Below, piece by piece: positions 8,784 to 17,480 of a DNA stretch of 64,000 nucleotides. Position 1 is the stretch's first letter. Each line of letters starts with the position of its first letter. The notes under the pieces are model-generated. The model was not told the DNA's origin, made no database searches, and saw only the letters and a program-made list of their open reading frames with translations. A program made the position numbers and the translations under genes. Source of the DNA: Luteitalea sp. (GTDB lineage: Bacteria; Acidobacteriota; Vicinamibacteria; Vicinamibacterales; Vicinamibacteraceae); NCBI GenBank assembly GCA_009377605.1, contig WHTT01000018.1, positions 21,542 through 85,541 on the forward strand, read 5' to 3'.

Positions 8784-11700
8784 ATGTCGCTACTCGATCG
8801 GTTCCGTCAACCGCGATGGAAGCATCCCGATCGCGCGGTCCGTGCCAGCGCCGTCGAAGAGCTCGGCGATGAGGAGCAGGACGTGCTCCGGGCCATTGCC
8901 CGCGAGGACGAAGACGCCGCCATTCGGCGTCGCGCAACCGCCAGACTCGACGACCCCGCCCTGCTGGCCGAGATCGCGCGGACGGACACGAGCCAGGAGG
9001 TTCGGGACGAGGCGCGTGCGCTCCTGCTCGACCTCGCGCTGGACGAGCAAGATCCGGCGCGCGCCGAAGCGGCGCTGGCGGCCATCGACGACGAGCGGGA
9101 TCTCGCCATCCTCGTGAAACAGGCCACATCCGAAGCCCTGGGTCTGTCGGCGGTCGGCCGCCTGAGCTCGGAACGGATTCTGGCATCGACAGCGCGGCAC
9201 GCCGCGCACCGCGCCGTGCGGCTCGCGGCGCTCGAGCGGGTTCAGGATTCCGGCGAGCGGCTTGCCGTCGCCACCAAGAGCGAGCACAAAGACGTCGCGC
9301 TCGCCGCGCTGATGGGCGTCACGGATCCCGAGCAACTCGAGCAGGTGGCGGCACGCGCGCGCAACAAGCTTGTCGCCCGGCGGGCCCGCGCGCTGCTCCG
9401 CGCTCAGGCGCCAACCCCTAACGCCGAGCTGCCCGAAGAACCGATGCCAGACGCCGACGAGATTTGCGCGCGCCTCGAAGGCGCCTCCGCCGCCACCGAT
9501 CCCCGTCTGGTCGCCTATCGCCTCGATGAGGCGGAGGCCCTCTGGGCGGAGCAAGATGACGCCGTACGTCAGGCCCCTGAGCCAGCCGCTCGCTTCGAGG
9601 CCGCCCGTCAGAGTGCCCGTCGTCACCTCGAAGTCTTGGAATCCGAACGGCGCGCTCGGGAGGAGGCTCGGTCGAGGCACGAGGCCGTCCTGATACCGCT
9701 ATGCGAACGCATCGAAGGCGTGGAAGGGGAGGACATCCCCGAGGCGCTCGCCGCAGCGGCCGAGGCGTGGTCGGCACAGGACCACACGACGGTCGACCCG
9801 GAGCTGACGGGACGATTCGAGCGAGCGGTGCAGAGCGCCGAAGCACGGCACCGGCGCTGGCGCGACGAGCGCGAGCGGGTGATCGCGCTCGAAGCGCTCG
9901 CGACCAAGGCGGAAGCAACCGTCGAGCTCCCAGACCTGGCCGATGCCCACGCGCAATGGGCCGACGTGCTCAAGGGGTGGACCGCGCTGGGCCGCCCCGT
10001 GACAGGCGGCCCCGTCACAGGCGGCCCCATCACAGCTGGCCCCGTCACAGCTGGCCCCGTCACGGACGCTGCTTCCCCCGATGCATCCACCGACGAGACG
10101 CTGGTCGCGGAATCGGGCACAGGAGCCTTCTTGGGGGCCTCCTTGGGGGCCTCCTTGGTCGCGCGGTTCCGTGCGGCGGAAGGGCGCTTGGCGGCACGCG
10201 CGGCGGAGGCCCGCGAAGCGCAGGCCCGGGAACGCCGCCAACGCCTCGAGCAACTATCGGCGCTCTGTTCGCGGCTCGAGGCCCTCGTCGAGCGCCATGA
10301 CCTCACGCTCAAGGACGCGGACCAGGCGTGGCGCGACGCCCGCACGGCCGCCGACGACATCGGGAACCTCCCGAGCCGCCAAGATCATCTCCACATGGCG
10401 GGCCGGCTGCGCGCCGTCCAGACCACGCTCTTTGCCAAATTGCAAGAGATCCGCGAAGTGGACGACTGGAAGCGCTGGGCAAACGCCGGGGTCCAGGAGG
10501 AGATCTGCCAACAAGTCGAAGCGCTCCGGGAGGTCGAGGACGTCCTGGAGGTCGCGCCGAAGCTGCGCGACCTGCGCCAGCAATGGAAGCAGGTGAGCAG
10601 CGGGCCGCGCGGCGAAGAGGGTAGTGTGCTGTGGCAGCGCTTCCGCACCGCCGTGGACCAAGCACAAGTGCGCTGCGACGCGTACTTCGCGCAGCGCGCG
10701 GTCGAAGAGGCGGACCGCGTTCATCAAAAGCAGACGCTCTGCGAGCGGGCCGAGGCGCTCACCGACTCAACCGACTGGCTCCGTACCGCCGAAGAGCTCA
10801 AGCAGCTGCAGCTGCAGTGGCAGTCCATTGGCTCGCTCAGAGGCGAGCAGGCGCGCGAGCTCGCTGCGCGGTTCCGCTCTGCCTGCGATCGGTTCTTCAC
10901 ACGGCGTAAAGAGGATCTGACGCAACGGAAGGCCCTCTGGAGCGCCAATCAAGCCAAGAAGGAAGCGCTGATCCAGCAGGCAGAAGCGATCGCCGACACG
11001 ACCGACTGGGCCAAAGGGCTCGAAACGCTCAAGCGCCTTCAGATCGAATGGAAAGCAGTCGGCCCGGTGAAGCGACAGAAGTCCGAGGCGCTGTGGAAGC
11101 GATTCCGCACAGTCTGCGATCGCTTTTTCGATCGCTACAAGAACCGGCATCAGATCGAGATCGAGGCGGCCAAGGACGCGCGGGAGCAACTGATCAGCGA
11201 GCTCGAAGCGCTCCTGCCAGCGCCCGCAGCGGAGCCGTCCGCGGTGCACGACGCCACACCGGCGCCGCACGAAGGCGAGGTGCTCACCGCGAACGACCCT
11301 ACCGCGAACGACCCCACCGCAAACGACACAGGGTCGCCCCAGGCGAGTGAAGCCGCTCGGCCCGATGCAGGCGGAGCCGATCCCGAAGGGCCTCCGCCCG
11401 TAGACGTACGAGAGCGCGTCGAGAGCATCTGGCGGCGATGGCGCACGGCGCCGCTCGTTCCGAGCGGGCTCCATGCGGTGCTGGAGGACCGCTTTGCGGT
11501 GCCTTATGGCCGGCTCATCGACCTCCATCCGGCGATGTTCCGCCATACATCGCTCGACCCGAATGAGAATCTACGACAGATGGGAGAGCTGTGCGGGCAG
11601 GTGGAGGGCCTGCTGAGTCAGTTGGGCATGCAATCGCTGGAGAACCGACCGACGGTGGCGCTGGCGTCGCTGCTCAAGGAAGCGCTCGCCTCCAACACCA

Positions 11701-12041
11701 TTGCCGGCCGCGTGGATGACCAGGCGCGCCGGCGCACCGCGCTGGACACGGTGCGCGCGTCGCAGGCGATGTGGCGGACACTCGGACCCGCGCCAGGCGA
11801 GCAAGGCCGGCTCTTGACCGCACGGTTCAATCGCGCCTGTCGGCGCTTCTTCGATCAGCAGGGTGGCGGCTCACGCAAAAAAGTATCGAGCCCGTCACGC
11901 CCGCAGGGGAATGGCCGCAACAAATCGGCCGCTGCGACGGGCGGGCCGCCGCCCCGTCGAGAGGCGGCCACCGACTTCGCCGCTTCGATGGAGCCGCCAC
12001 CACCGAGCGCGGAGCGGAAACAAAGCTCCAGCGACAGGTAG
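8784..12041 (+). CDS. HEAT-repeat and DUF349 repeat protein, function unknown
   Basis: This 1085-aa soluble protein has two parts. Residues about 10-210 are short Ala/Arg/Asp-rich helical pairs resembling HEAT repeats (VRASAVEELGDEEQDVLRAI). The rest contains several DUF349-type helical repeats with a W-x-x-(I/V)-G core, for example LKRLQIEWKAVGPVKRQKSE followed by LWKRFRTVCDRFF. The halves are joined by low-complexity linkers built from 15-bp in-frame repeats (PVTGG/PVTAG at residues 405-427, LGASLGAS, ANDPT). DUF349 proteins have no assigned biochemical activity in what I know. The start is the ATG at 8784 with GGAG nine bases upstream; a GTG directly before it is the alternative. It converges with speA, the stops being 7 nt apart. 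Confidence 0.8.
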   Translation: MSLLDRFRQPRWKHPDRAVRASAVEELGDEEQDVLRAIAREDEDAAIRRRATARLDDPALLAEIARTDTSQEVRDEARALLLDLALDEQDPARAEAALAAIDDERDLAILVKQATSEALGLSAVGRLSSERILASTARHAAHRAVRLAALERVQDSGERLAVATKSEHKDVALAALMGVTDPEQLEQVAARARNKLVARRARALLRAQAPTPNAELPEEPMPDADEICARLEGASAATDPRLVAYRLDEAEALWAEQDDAVRQAPEPAARFEAARQSARRHLEVLESERRAREEARSRHEAVLIPLCERIEGVEGEDIPEALAAAAEAWSAQDHTTVDPELTGRFERAVQSAEARHRRWRDERERVIALEALATKAEATVELPDLADAHAQWADVLKGWTALGRPVTGGPVTGGPITAGPVTAGPVTDAASPDASTDETLVAESGTGAFLGASLGASLVARFRAAEGRLAARAAEAREAQARERRQRLEQLSALCSRLEALVERHDLTLKDADQAWRDARTAADDIGNLPSRQDHLHMAGRLRAVQTTLFAKLQEIREVDDWKRWANAGVQEEICQQVEALREVEDVLEVAPKLRDLRQQWKQVSSGPRGEEGSVLWQRFRTAVDQAQVRCDAYFAQRAVEEADRVHQKQTLCERAEALTDSTDWLRTAEELKQLQLQWQSIGSLRGEQARELAARFRSACDRFFTRRKEDLTQRKALWSANQAKKEALIQQAEAIADTTDWAKGLETLKRLQIEWKAVGPVKRQKSEALWKRFRTVCDRFFDRYKNRHQIEIEAAKDAREQLISELEALLPAPAAEPSAVHDATPAPHEGEVLTANDPTANDPTANDTGSPQASEAARPDAGGADPEGPPPVDVRERVESIWRRWRTAPLVPSGLHAVLEDRFAVPYGRLIDLHPAMFRHTSLDPNENLRQMGELCGQVEGLLSQLGMQSLENRPTVALASLLKEALASNTIAGRVDDQARRRTALDTVRASQAMWRTLGPAPGEQGRLLTARFNRACRRFFDQQGGGSRKKVSSPSRPQGNGRNKSAAATGGPPPRREAATDFAASMEPPPPSAERKQSSSDR
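9996..10065 (+). repeat. Coding minisatellite, 15-bp units
   Basis: About 4.5 copies of a 15-bp unit CCCGT(G/C)ACAGGCGGC, inside the DUF349 gene and in frame, encode PVTGG, PVTGG, PITAG, PVTAG, PVTD. The first unit contains GTGACAGG, the core of the intergenic 8-bp repeats. Smaller 12-bp (LGAS) and 15-bp (ANDPT) repeats follow near 10132 and 11287. Copy number probably varies between strains. Confidence 0.85.
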
Positions 12042-12048
12042 AAACGGA

Positions 12049-13989
12049 TTAGCGGCCTTCTTCGAGATAGGTATACCCGCGGAGGCCTTCCTCGTAGAAG
12101 TTCAGCAGGCGGCCGGACTCTTCGTAATCGAGCTTGCCGTCGCGCACGGCGGTCTCGACGTCGGTGCGTAACTTTCCGAGCAGCGCGTCCGCATTGAACT
12201 CGACGTAGTCGAGCACCTCGCGCACGGTATCTCCCTTGATCACATCGTCCAGCACGACCTCGTCATTGCCGTTGAGGCTGACGTGCACGGCGTTCGTGTC
12301 ACCCAGGAGGTTGTGAAGGTCGCCCAGAATTTCCTGGTAGGCCCCGACCAGGAAGACACCAAGATAGTAGGGCTCGCCGTTGAAGCCGTGCAACGGGAGC
12401 GTCCGCTTGACGTCCCGGCGATCGATGAACTGATCGATCTTGCCGTCGGAGTCGCACGTAATGTCCCCAATCACGCCACGCTTTCTGGGACGCTCATCGA
12501 GCCGGTGGATCGGCATGATCGGGAAGAGCTGCTTGATTGCCCAGCTATCCGGGATCGACTGGAACAGCGAGAAGTTGCCGAAGTAGGTATCCGACAGGTA
12601 GTCATCCAACCCCTGCAGATCTTCCGGCACGTCGTCCATCTGCTGGACGAGCTTTTGCAGCTTGACACAGATCGCCCAGTACAGATTTTCAGCCATGCAG
12701 CGCTGATCGAGCGATAGATAGCCGCCGGCAAAGAGGTTCAAGGCCATATCGAGCGCCTGCTGCGCGTCGTGGTAGCTCTCGAGCGCATTGCGCGCCGTGA
12801 CGTTGTGGTAGGCCTCGATGAGATCGACGAGCGGCTGCTCCATGTCATCGGTCGGCTCGGTCGGAATGCGCTCCTCACCGAAGCCGGATACGCCGAGCAC
12901 GTTGAAGACGAGCACGCTGTGGTACGCCACCACCGCCCGCCCACTCTCAGAAACAATGGTGGGGTGGGGCACCTCCGCCTCATCGCACACGGTCTGGACG
13001 TGGTAGACGACGTCGTTTGCGTACTCCTCGAGGGTGTAGTTGGTGCTCGACTCGAAGTTCGTCTGCGAGCCGTCGTAATCAACGCCGAGCCCGCCGCCGA
13101 CGTCGAGGTACTCGAGGCCGGCGCCCGCCTTGGCCAGCTCGGCGTAGATGCGCGCCGCTTCGACCAGCGCCCCCTTGATGATCCGAATATTCGGGATCTG
13201 GCTGCCGAGGTGAAAATGGAGCAGCTTGAAACAGTCGGCCATGCCGCGCGCCTTCAGCTCCTCCAACCCACGGAGCATCTCGGCAACCGTGAGGCCGAAC
13301 TTCGATCGGTACCCGGCCGATGAGTGCCAGCGGCCACTCCCTCGCGACGCCAGCTTTACGCGCATGCCAATCGTCGGCCGCACGCCGACGCGTGCCGAGT
13401 ACTCGAGAATCAGGCCGAGCTCCGTGTACTTCTCTACGATGGGAATCACGCGGCGCCCTATCTTCTGCGCCAACATCGCCATCTCGATGAACTCGGCATC
13501 CTTGAAGCCGTTGCAGACGATGGGCGTGTCGTTCGACGCCAGCGCAGCCACCGCCAACAGCTCCGGCTTGGAGCCCGCCTCCAGGCCAAATTGGTAGGGG
13601 CGGCCGAACTCCAGCACCTCTTCGACGACCTGCCGCTGCTGGTTCACCTTGATGGGATACACGCACATGTAACGCCCGGTGTAGTTGTGTTGGGTGATGG
13701 CGTTTTGGAACGCCTCGTGAATCTCCTGGAGCCGATGGCGGAGAATGTCGCGAAATCGAACGAGAATCGGCAAGTTGATGCCGCGCAGCTGGAGTCGATC
13801 GACGAGCTGTTTGAGATCGATCGCGCGCCGCGAGTCGCGCGTCGGGCAAACGAGGAGGTGCCCTTCCTCGCTGATGCGAAAGTACTCCTTGCCCCAGCGC
13901 TCCACCTCGTAGAGCTCCGTGGCTTCACTAATGTTCCAGGCGTCGGTCGCGCTCGTTCCGTGCACTGCTCGTGGGCTCGCAGCTCTCAT
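12049..13989 (-). CDS. speA: Biosynthetic arginine decarboxylase
   Basis: A PLP enzyme that decarboxylates arginine to agmatine, the first step towards putrescine and spermidine. The 646-aa length matches SpeA (about 630-660). The fold III PLP lysine is Lys114 in YPIKVNQQRQ. Other landmarks are FHLGSQIPNIR, the glycine-rich YLDVGGGLGVDYDG phosphate-binding loop and SESGRAVVAYH. The C-terminal half carries the SpeA-specific helical region. The ATG at 13989 (MRAASPRAVHG) is chosen. Reading further upstream runs directly into the GTGACGA tandem repeat at 14010-14037 and encodes only repeat-derived residues. No speB is seen in the window. Confidence 0.95.
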   Translation of the reverse strand: MRAASPRAVHGTSATDAWNISEATELYEVERWGKEYFRISEEGHLLVCPTRDSRRAIDLKQLVDRLQLRGINLPILVRFRDILRHRLQEIHEAFQNAITQHNYTGRYMCVYPIKVNQQRQVVEEVLEFGRPYQFGLEAGSKPELLAVAALASNDTPIVCNGFKDAEFIEMAMLAQKIGRRVIPIVEKYTELGLILEYSARVGVRPTIGMRVKLASRGSGRWHSSAGYRSKFGLTVAEMLRGLEELKARGMADCFKLLHFHLGSQIPNIRIIKGALVEAARIYAELAKAGAGLEYLDVGGGLGVDYDGSQTNFESSTNYTLEEYANDVVYHVQTVCDEAEVPHPTIVSESGRAVVAYHSVLVFNVLGVSGFGEERIPTEPTDDMEQPLVDLIEAYHNVTARNALESYHDAQQALDMALNLFAGGYLSLDQRCMAENLYWAICVKLQKLVQQMDDVPEDLQGLDDYLSDTYFGNFSLFQSIPDSWAIKQLFPIMPIHRLDERPRKRGVIGDITCDSDGKIDQFIDRRDVKRTLPLHGFNGEPYYLGVFLVGAYQEILGDLHNLLGDTNAVHVSLNGNDEVVLDDVIKGDTVREVLDYVEFNADALLGKLRTDVETAVRDGKLDYEESGRLLNFYEEGLRGYTYLEEGR

Positions 13990-14009
13990 GGAAACATCAT
14001 ACAGAAAAA

Positions 14010-14160
14010 GTGACGAGTGACGAGTGACGAGTGACGAGCGGGCGCTTCGCAGCTCCATGGCTATCGTTGCGGCCGAAGCGAAGCGCCGATGCGATCTCCG
14101 TTAGCCCGAGCCCAAGGAGGCCCACTCGTCACTCGTCACTCTTGTCGTCACTCGTCACTC
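14010..14160. repeat. Inverted 7-bp tandem-repeat element (GTGACGA type)
   Basis: Four exact heptamers GTGACGA lie at 14010-14037. The inverted arm of TCGTCAC/TCACTCG units is at 14124-14160. About 86 nt of unique sequence separates them. The TGA in the right arm (14155-14157) is the stop codon of the bactofilin gene. The left arm ends 20 nt upstream of the speA ATG. The element occupies the whole intergenic gap. Confidence 0.9.
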
Positions 14161-14616
14161 TCTTCTCTCCCGCCGATACCGCGCCACGTGCGCAGCGGCC
14201 TCCATGTGGCGGCGGGTGACGAGGCGCGCACGGACGCTGGCGTTCTCGCTGAGTAGAATGCGCTGGGCGGCTACCGCACCCACGACCGAGGCGGTGTCCC
14301 GGATGTCCACGATCTCGGTAGCGGTGACGCGGCCGGTCAACGCGCCGTGCACGGTCACGTCGCGAGCGAAGACCTTTGCGTGCACCTGCCCATCGTGAAG
14401 GATAGTCAGGCAGTGCTCAGGCAGGTCGATCTCACCGTCGAAACGGCCTTCAATGATGAGATCCTCCTCGGCCTTCAGCGTGCCCTTGATCAGAATCGTG
14501 CCAGGGATGCGGCAAACTGGAAGCCACGAGTTGCGGGTGTCCTCACGCTCTCGCGCAGACTCGAGCGTACCGCCGACGCCATCGGGTGCCTTGAAAGAAA
14601 CACTGGAGCTGCTCAT
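14155..14616 (-). CDS. Bactofilin family cytoskeletal protein
   Basis: A 153-aa protein whose central region (about residues 35-125) is the bactofilin right-handed beta-helix: short repeating strands IPGTILIKGTLKAEEDLIIE, GRFDGEIDLP, LTILHDGQVHAKVFARDV, VHGALTGRVTATEIVDI. Bactofilins self-assemble without nucleotide into membrane-linked filaments that organise cell-wall or polar complexes. The ends are polar and unstructured, as usual. The ATG at 14616 is unambiguous. The stop codon lies inside the GTGACGA repeat arm. No M23 peptidase partner is adjacent. Downstream on the same strand is speA, separated by the repeat. Confidence 0.88.
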   Translation of the reverse strand: MSSSSVSFKAPDGVGGTLESAREREDTRNSWLPVCRIPGTILIKGTLKAEEDLIIEGRFDGEIDLPEHCLTILHDGQVHAKVFARDVTVHGALTGRVTATEIVDIRDTASVVGAVAAQRILLSENASVRARLVTRRHMEAAAHVARYRRERRE

Positions 14617-14645
14617 TCGGATTCAAGCCTCGCCCCTATCTTAAT

Positions 14646-14744
14646 GGTTCTTGGTCCTTGGTTCTTGGTTCTTGGTGCGCTCTGGCGTACAGCCGCTCCG
14701 CAATGTACTAGGCGCACCAAGAACCAAGAACCAAGGACCAAGGA
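14646..14744. repeat. Inverted 7-bp tandem-repeat element (GGTTCTT type)
   Basis: Four heptamers GGTTCTT, GGTCCTT, GGTTCTT, GGTTCTT span 14646-14673. The inverted arm with AAGAACC/AAGGACC units is at 14715-14744. The TAG stop of the amidohydrolase at 14746-14748 directly abuts the right arm. About 40 nt separates the arms. Confidence 0.9.
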
Positions 14745-14745
14745 C

Positions 14746-16068
14746 CTACTTGGTCGGTCGTGCCCGGTACTGTTCGTAGAGGCGCAGATGCCGGTTCTCG
14801 AGAGACGTGAGGCGGCCGTTAATGAACAAATACTTCACAGTGGTTTGGATCTCGAGCGGGTCGCCGTCTGTAACGATCACATTACCAACCTTGCCGACTT
14901 CGAGGGTGCCCACCTGGTCCGCAAGGCCAAAGATCTCTGCAGGGGTCCTGGTAACGGCTGCAAGCGCCGTGTCCCACTCCAGGCCATAGGACACCGCATT
15001 GCCGATCTCGTACGGCAGCGTCCGTGAATCGGACGCGTTGAAGGTGCCGAGCGCGAACTGCACGCCCGCGTCGTGGAGCACTGCCGGAGTCGTGTGGCGG
15101 ATGTCGTACGGCTCGTCTTCCGACGACGGGAGGCTCTGGATGGGGCCGAGCACGACCGGCACCTTGTGCGTCGCCAAGAGGTCTGCGAGCTTGTACGCCT
15201 CGGCTCCACCGGCGAGGATCATGCGGAGCCGCTGCTCGTCACAGAACTCGATCGCCTCTTTGATCTCGCGCTCGCCATCGGCGTTCACGACGACCGGCAG
15301 CTCGCCGCGCGTCACAGGCACGAGCGCCTCGAGCTTCAGATCGCGGGACACGCGCTCCTGCTTGCCTTTCTCGATCGCCGTGGCATAGTGCCGCGCCTGG
15401 TCGAGCCACTCGGCCAGCTCGCGAACCTTCTTGTCATGCTCCTTCTTCGCCTCGGCGAACGAACGCTGTTGCCGAGAGAACGCGCCCGGTCCGCCGCTCG
15501 TCGAGCGGTACGTCGGCCAGTTGACGACGAGCGCCACGCTCCGGCTCAACAGCATCTCCTCGACCGTCCAGCCAGCGAGATGAATGGCGGAGGCTTGACC
15601 GGGAATCAGTGGAGAATCGCCTATGCCCGGCACGCTCAGAGCGTGCGTCAGGCCATTCGCCCGCGCCACGGGAATGTGCTCGCTCGCCGGATGGACGGCC
15701 TGCGCCGCCACGAGCTGTGGGCTGAAGTCGCCCAGCTCCTCGGAATCGTTCGTGGCCGCAACCGCACCAATCTCCGTCAACCCGAGCCCGCTAATAGCGT
15801 CGAACAGCCCCGGATAGACGTGCAGACCGTCGCCCTCGATCACCTCGGCTCCGGATGGAATCGGAGCGTCCGCGCCGACCGCAGCAATGCGGCCGTCGCG
15901 GATGACGACCGTCCCTCGCTCGATGGGTGAGCCCGCAAGGGACACGATGCGAGCGTCCCGAATGGCGTACGTGGTGGGAGTCGGAGGCGACTCGGGCTCC
16001 TGCCCGCTGCCAACTGTGACCGTCGCTGCAATCGCGACGAGCAATGGAGCCGTCGTCCGAGCGCTCAT
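14746..16068 (-). CDS. Amidohydrolase-like exported protein lacking the HxH metal motif
   Basis: Third gene of a three-gene operon. The 440-aa protein starts with a hydrophobic leader MSARTTAPLLVAIAATVTVG, probably a signal peptide. An imidazolonepropionase-type amidohydrolase architecture follows: an N-terminal beta sandwich ([19 protein letters not shown]), a TIM-barrel region, and a C-terminal sandwich (VGTLEVGKVGNVIVTDGDPL). Where the family has D-x-H-x-H after strand 1, this protein has YPGLFDAISGLGL. The later His and Asp positions are also replaced (ILAGGAEAYK, FALGTFNASDSR). It therefore should not bind the usual metal and is probably not a hydrolase. Its ATG overlaps the stop of the upstream gene by 4 nt, so translation is coupled. 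Confidence 0.8.
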   Translation of the reverse strand: MSARTTAPLLVAIAATVTVGSGQEPESPPTPTTYAIRDARIVSLAGSPIERGTVVIRDGRIAAVGADAPIPSGAEVIEGDGLHVYPGLFDAISGLGLTEIGAVAATNDSEELGDFSPQLVAAQAVHPASEHIPVARANGLTHALSVPGIGDSPLIPGQASAIHLAGWTVEEMLLSRSVALVVNWPTYRSTSGGPGAFSRQQRSFAEAKKEHDKKVRELAEWLDQARHYATAIEKGKQERVSRDLKLEALVPVTRGELPVVVNADGEREIKEAIEFCDEQRLRMILAGGAEAYKLADLLATHKVPVVLGPIQSLPSSEDEPYDIRHTTPAVLHDAGVQFALGTFNASDSRTLPYEIGNAVSYGLEWDTALAAVTRTPAEIFGLADQVGTLEVGKVGNVIVTDGDPLEIQTTVKYLFINGRLTSLENRHLRLYEQYRARPTK

Positions 16069-17480
16069 GGTTGCTGCTCCTTCGGCACACGACTGGTAGT
16101 GGTCTCGACCGTTGGGCGCTTCGGCGCCGCTTTCTCCTTGTCGGCGTCCTCGCGTGCCCGTGCCTTGGCGAGGAGCTCCTGCTTTTCCTTCTCTCGGGCC
16201 GTCCGCTGGGCGAGATCTTTCTCGCGGTCGAAGTAGAGCTGTCCGTCAATGTAGACCTTCTGCGCCACCCCGTAAACGCTCAGAGGATGGTTCTTCCACA
16301 GGACCAGGTCCGCGTCCTTCCCCTCGTCTATCGACCCGACCCGCGCGTCGATGCGAAGCTGACGAGCCGGGTTGAGCGTCACGAGCTGCAGCGCCTGCTC
16401 TTCCGATAGATCGCCGTACTTGATCGCCTTGGCGGCTTCCTGGTTGAGATGGCGGACCTCTTCGGCGCTGTCGGAGTTGATCGAGACGACGACGCCCCGC
16501 TCGGTCATCAGTGCGGCGTTGTACGGAATGGCATCGAAGGCCTCGACCTTGTAGGCCCACCAGTCCGAAAAGGTAGACGCCCCCGCGCCATGCTCGGCGA
16601 TCTCATCGGCAACCTTGTAGCCCTCGAGCACGTGTTGGAACGTCGCAATCTTGAAGCCGAGCTCCTCAGCCACCCGGAGTAATTGCAAGATCTCGTCGGC
16701 GCGGTATGCGTGGGCGTGCACGAGCCGCTCGCCCTCGAGCACTTCGACGAGCGTCTCGAGCCTGAGGTCCCGAGCAGGCGGCACGCCCGATCGACCGCCC
16801 GCCTCGTAGCGGCGCCACTTGGCTCGGTACTCCACGGCTTCGGTGAACGCCTGACGGATGACGTCCACCACTCCCATGCGCGTTGCTGGATAGCGCCGTT
16901 CGGTCCCAGGCCGAGCCGAGGAGTTGGAGCGCTTTGGATTTTCCCCCAGCGCAAACTTGATGCCGGGCAGCGCCCCTTCGAAGCGCAGGTCGTCGGCATC
17001 CTTCCCCCAACGCAGCTTGATGACGGCGTTTCGGCCGCCAATCGCGTTTGCGCTCCCGTGCAGGATGTTGGCCGTCGTCACGCCGCCCGCAACTGCACGG
17101 TACAGGTCGATGTCGGTCGAATCGAGGACATCGTCGGTGCCGACCATCGAGGAGACGGAGATGCTGCCTTCGTTGACGCCTCCCTCGACGGCCATGTGCG
17201 AGTGACAGTCGATGATGCCGGGCGTCACGAACAGGCCAGAAGCGTCGATGACGGTCGCCGTGCCGGGTGCGTCGACCGAGGCCCCGACGGCCGCAATCTT
17301 ACCGTCCCGAATCAGGATCGACCCTCGATCGATCCGGCCGTGGCTGGCTGTAAGAATCGTCGCGTCGCGAATCAGGACGACATCATTGCCGGCGTCCTGT
17401 GCGCGCGTCGGCTGGGCGGCGCTCCACGCCAGCACCATGAGCGTGACCATCAGGACTCGACACCTCTTCTCTCGCGTCAT
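16065..17480 (-). CDS. Metal-dependent amidohydrolase, secreted
   Basis: Middle gene of the amidohydrolase operon, and the only one with a normal active site. It is 471 aa with signal peptide [20 protein letters not shown] ending near TRAQ. The metal motif is DCHSH (His93, His95). Further candidate ligands are HAHAYRADE, FQHVLEGYK and the strand-8 aspartate in SINSDSAE. The C-terminal GSIDEGKDADLVLWKNHPL is typical of imidazolonepropionase-like members of COG1228. The likely job is hydrolysis of a cyclic amide or peptide-derived substrate in the periplasm; the substrate is not predictable. Four-base ATGA overlaps on both sides suggest a fixed stoichiometry with its two metal-site-deficient relatives. 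Confidence 0.88.
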   Translation of the reverse strand: MTREKRCRVLMVTLMVLAWSAAQPTRAQDAGNDVVLIRDATILTASHGRIDRGSILIRDGKIAAVGASVDAPGTATVIDASGLFVTPGIIDCHSHMAVEGGVNEGSISVSSMVGTDDVLDSTDIDLYRAVAGGVTTANILHGSANAIGGRNAVIKLRWGKDADDLRFEGALPGIKFALGENPKRSNSSARPGTERRYPATRMGVVDVIRQAFTEAVEYRAKWRRYEAGGRSGVPPARDLRLETLVEVLEGERLVHAHAYRADEILQLLRVAEELGFKIATFQHVLEGYKVADEIAEHGAGASTFSDWWAYKVEAFDAIPYNAALMTERGVVVSINSDSAEEVRHLNQEAAKAIKYGDLSEEQALQLVTLNPARQLRIDARVGSIDEGKDADLVLWKNHPLSVYGVAQKVYIDGQLYFDREKDLAQRTAREKEKQELLAKARAREDADKEKAAPKRPTVETTTSRVPKEQQP

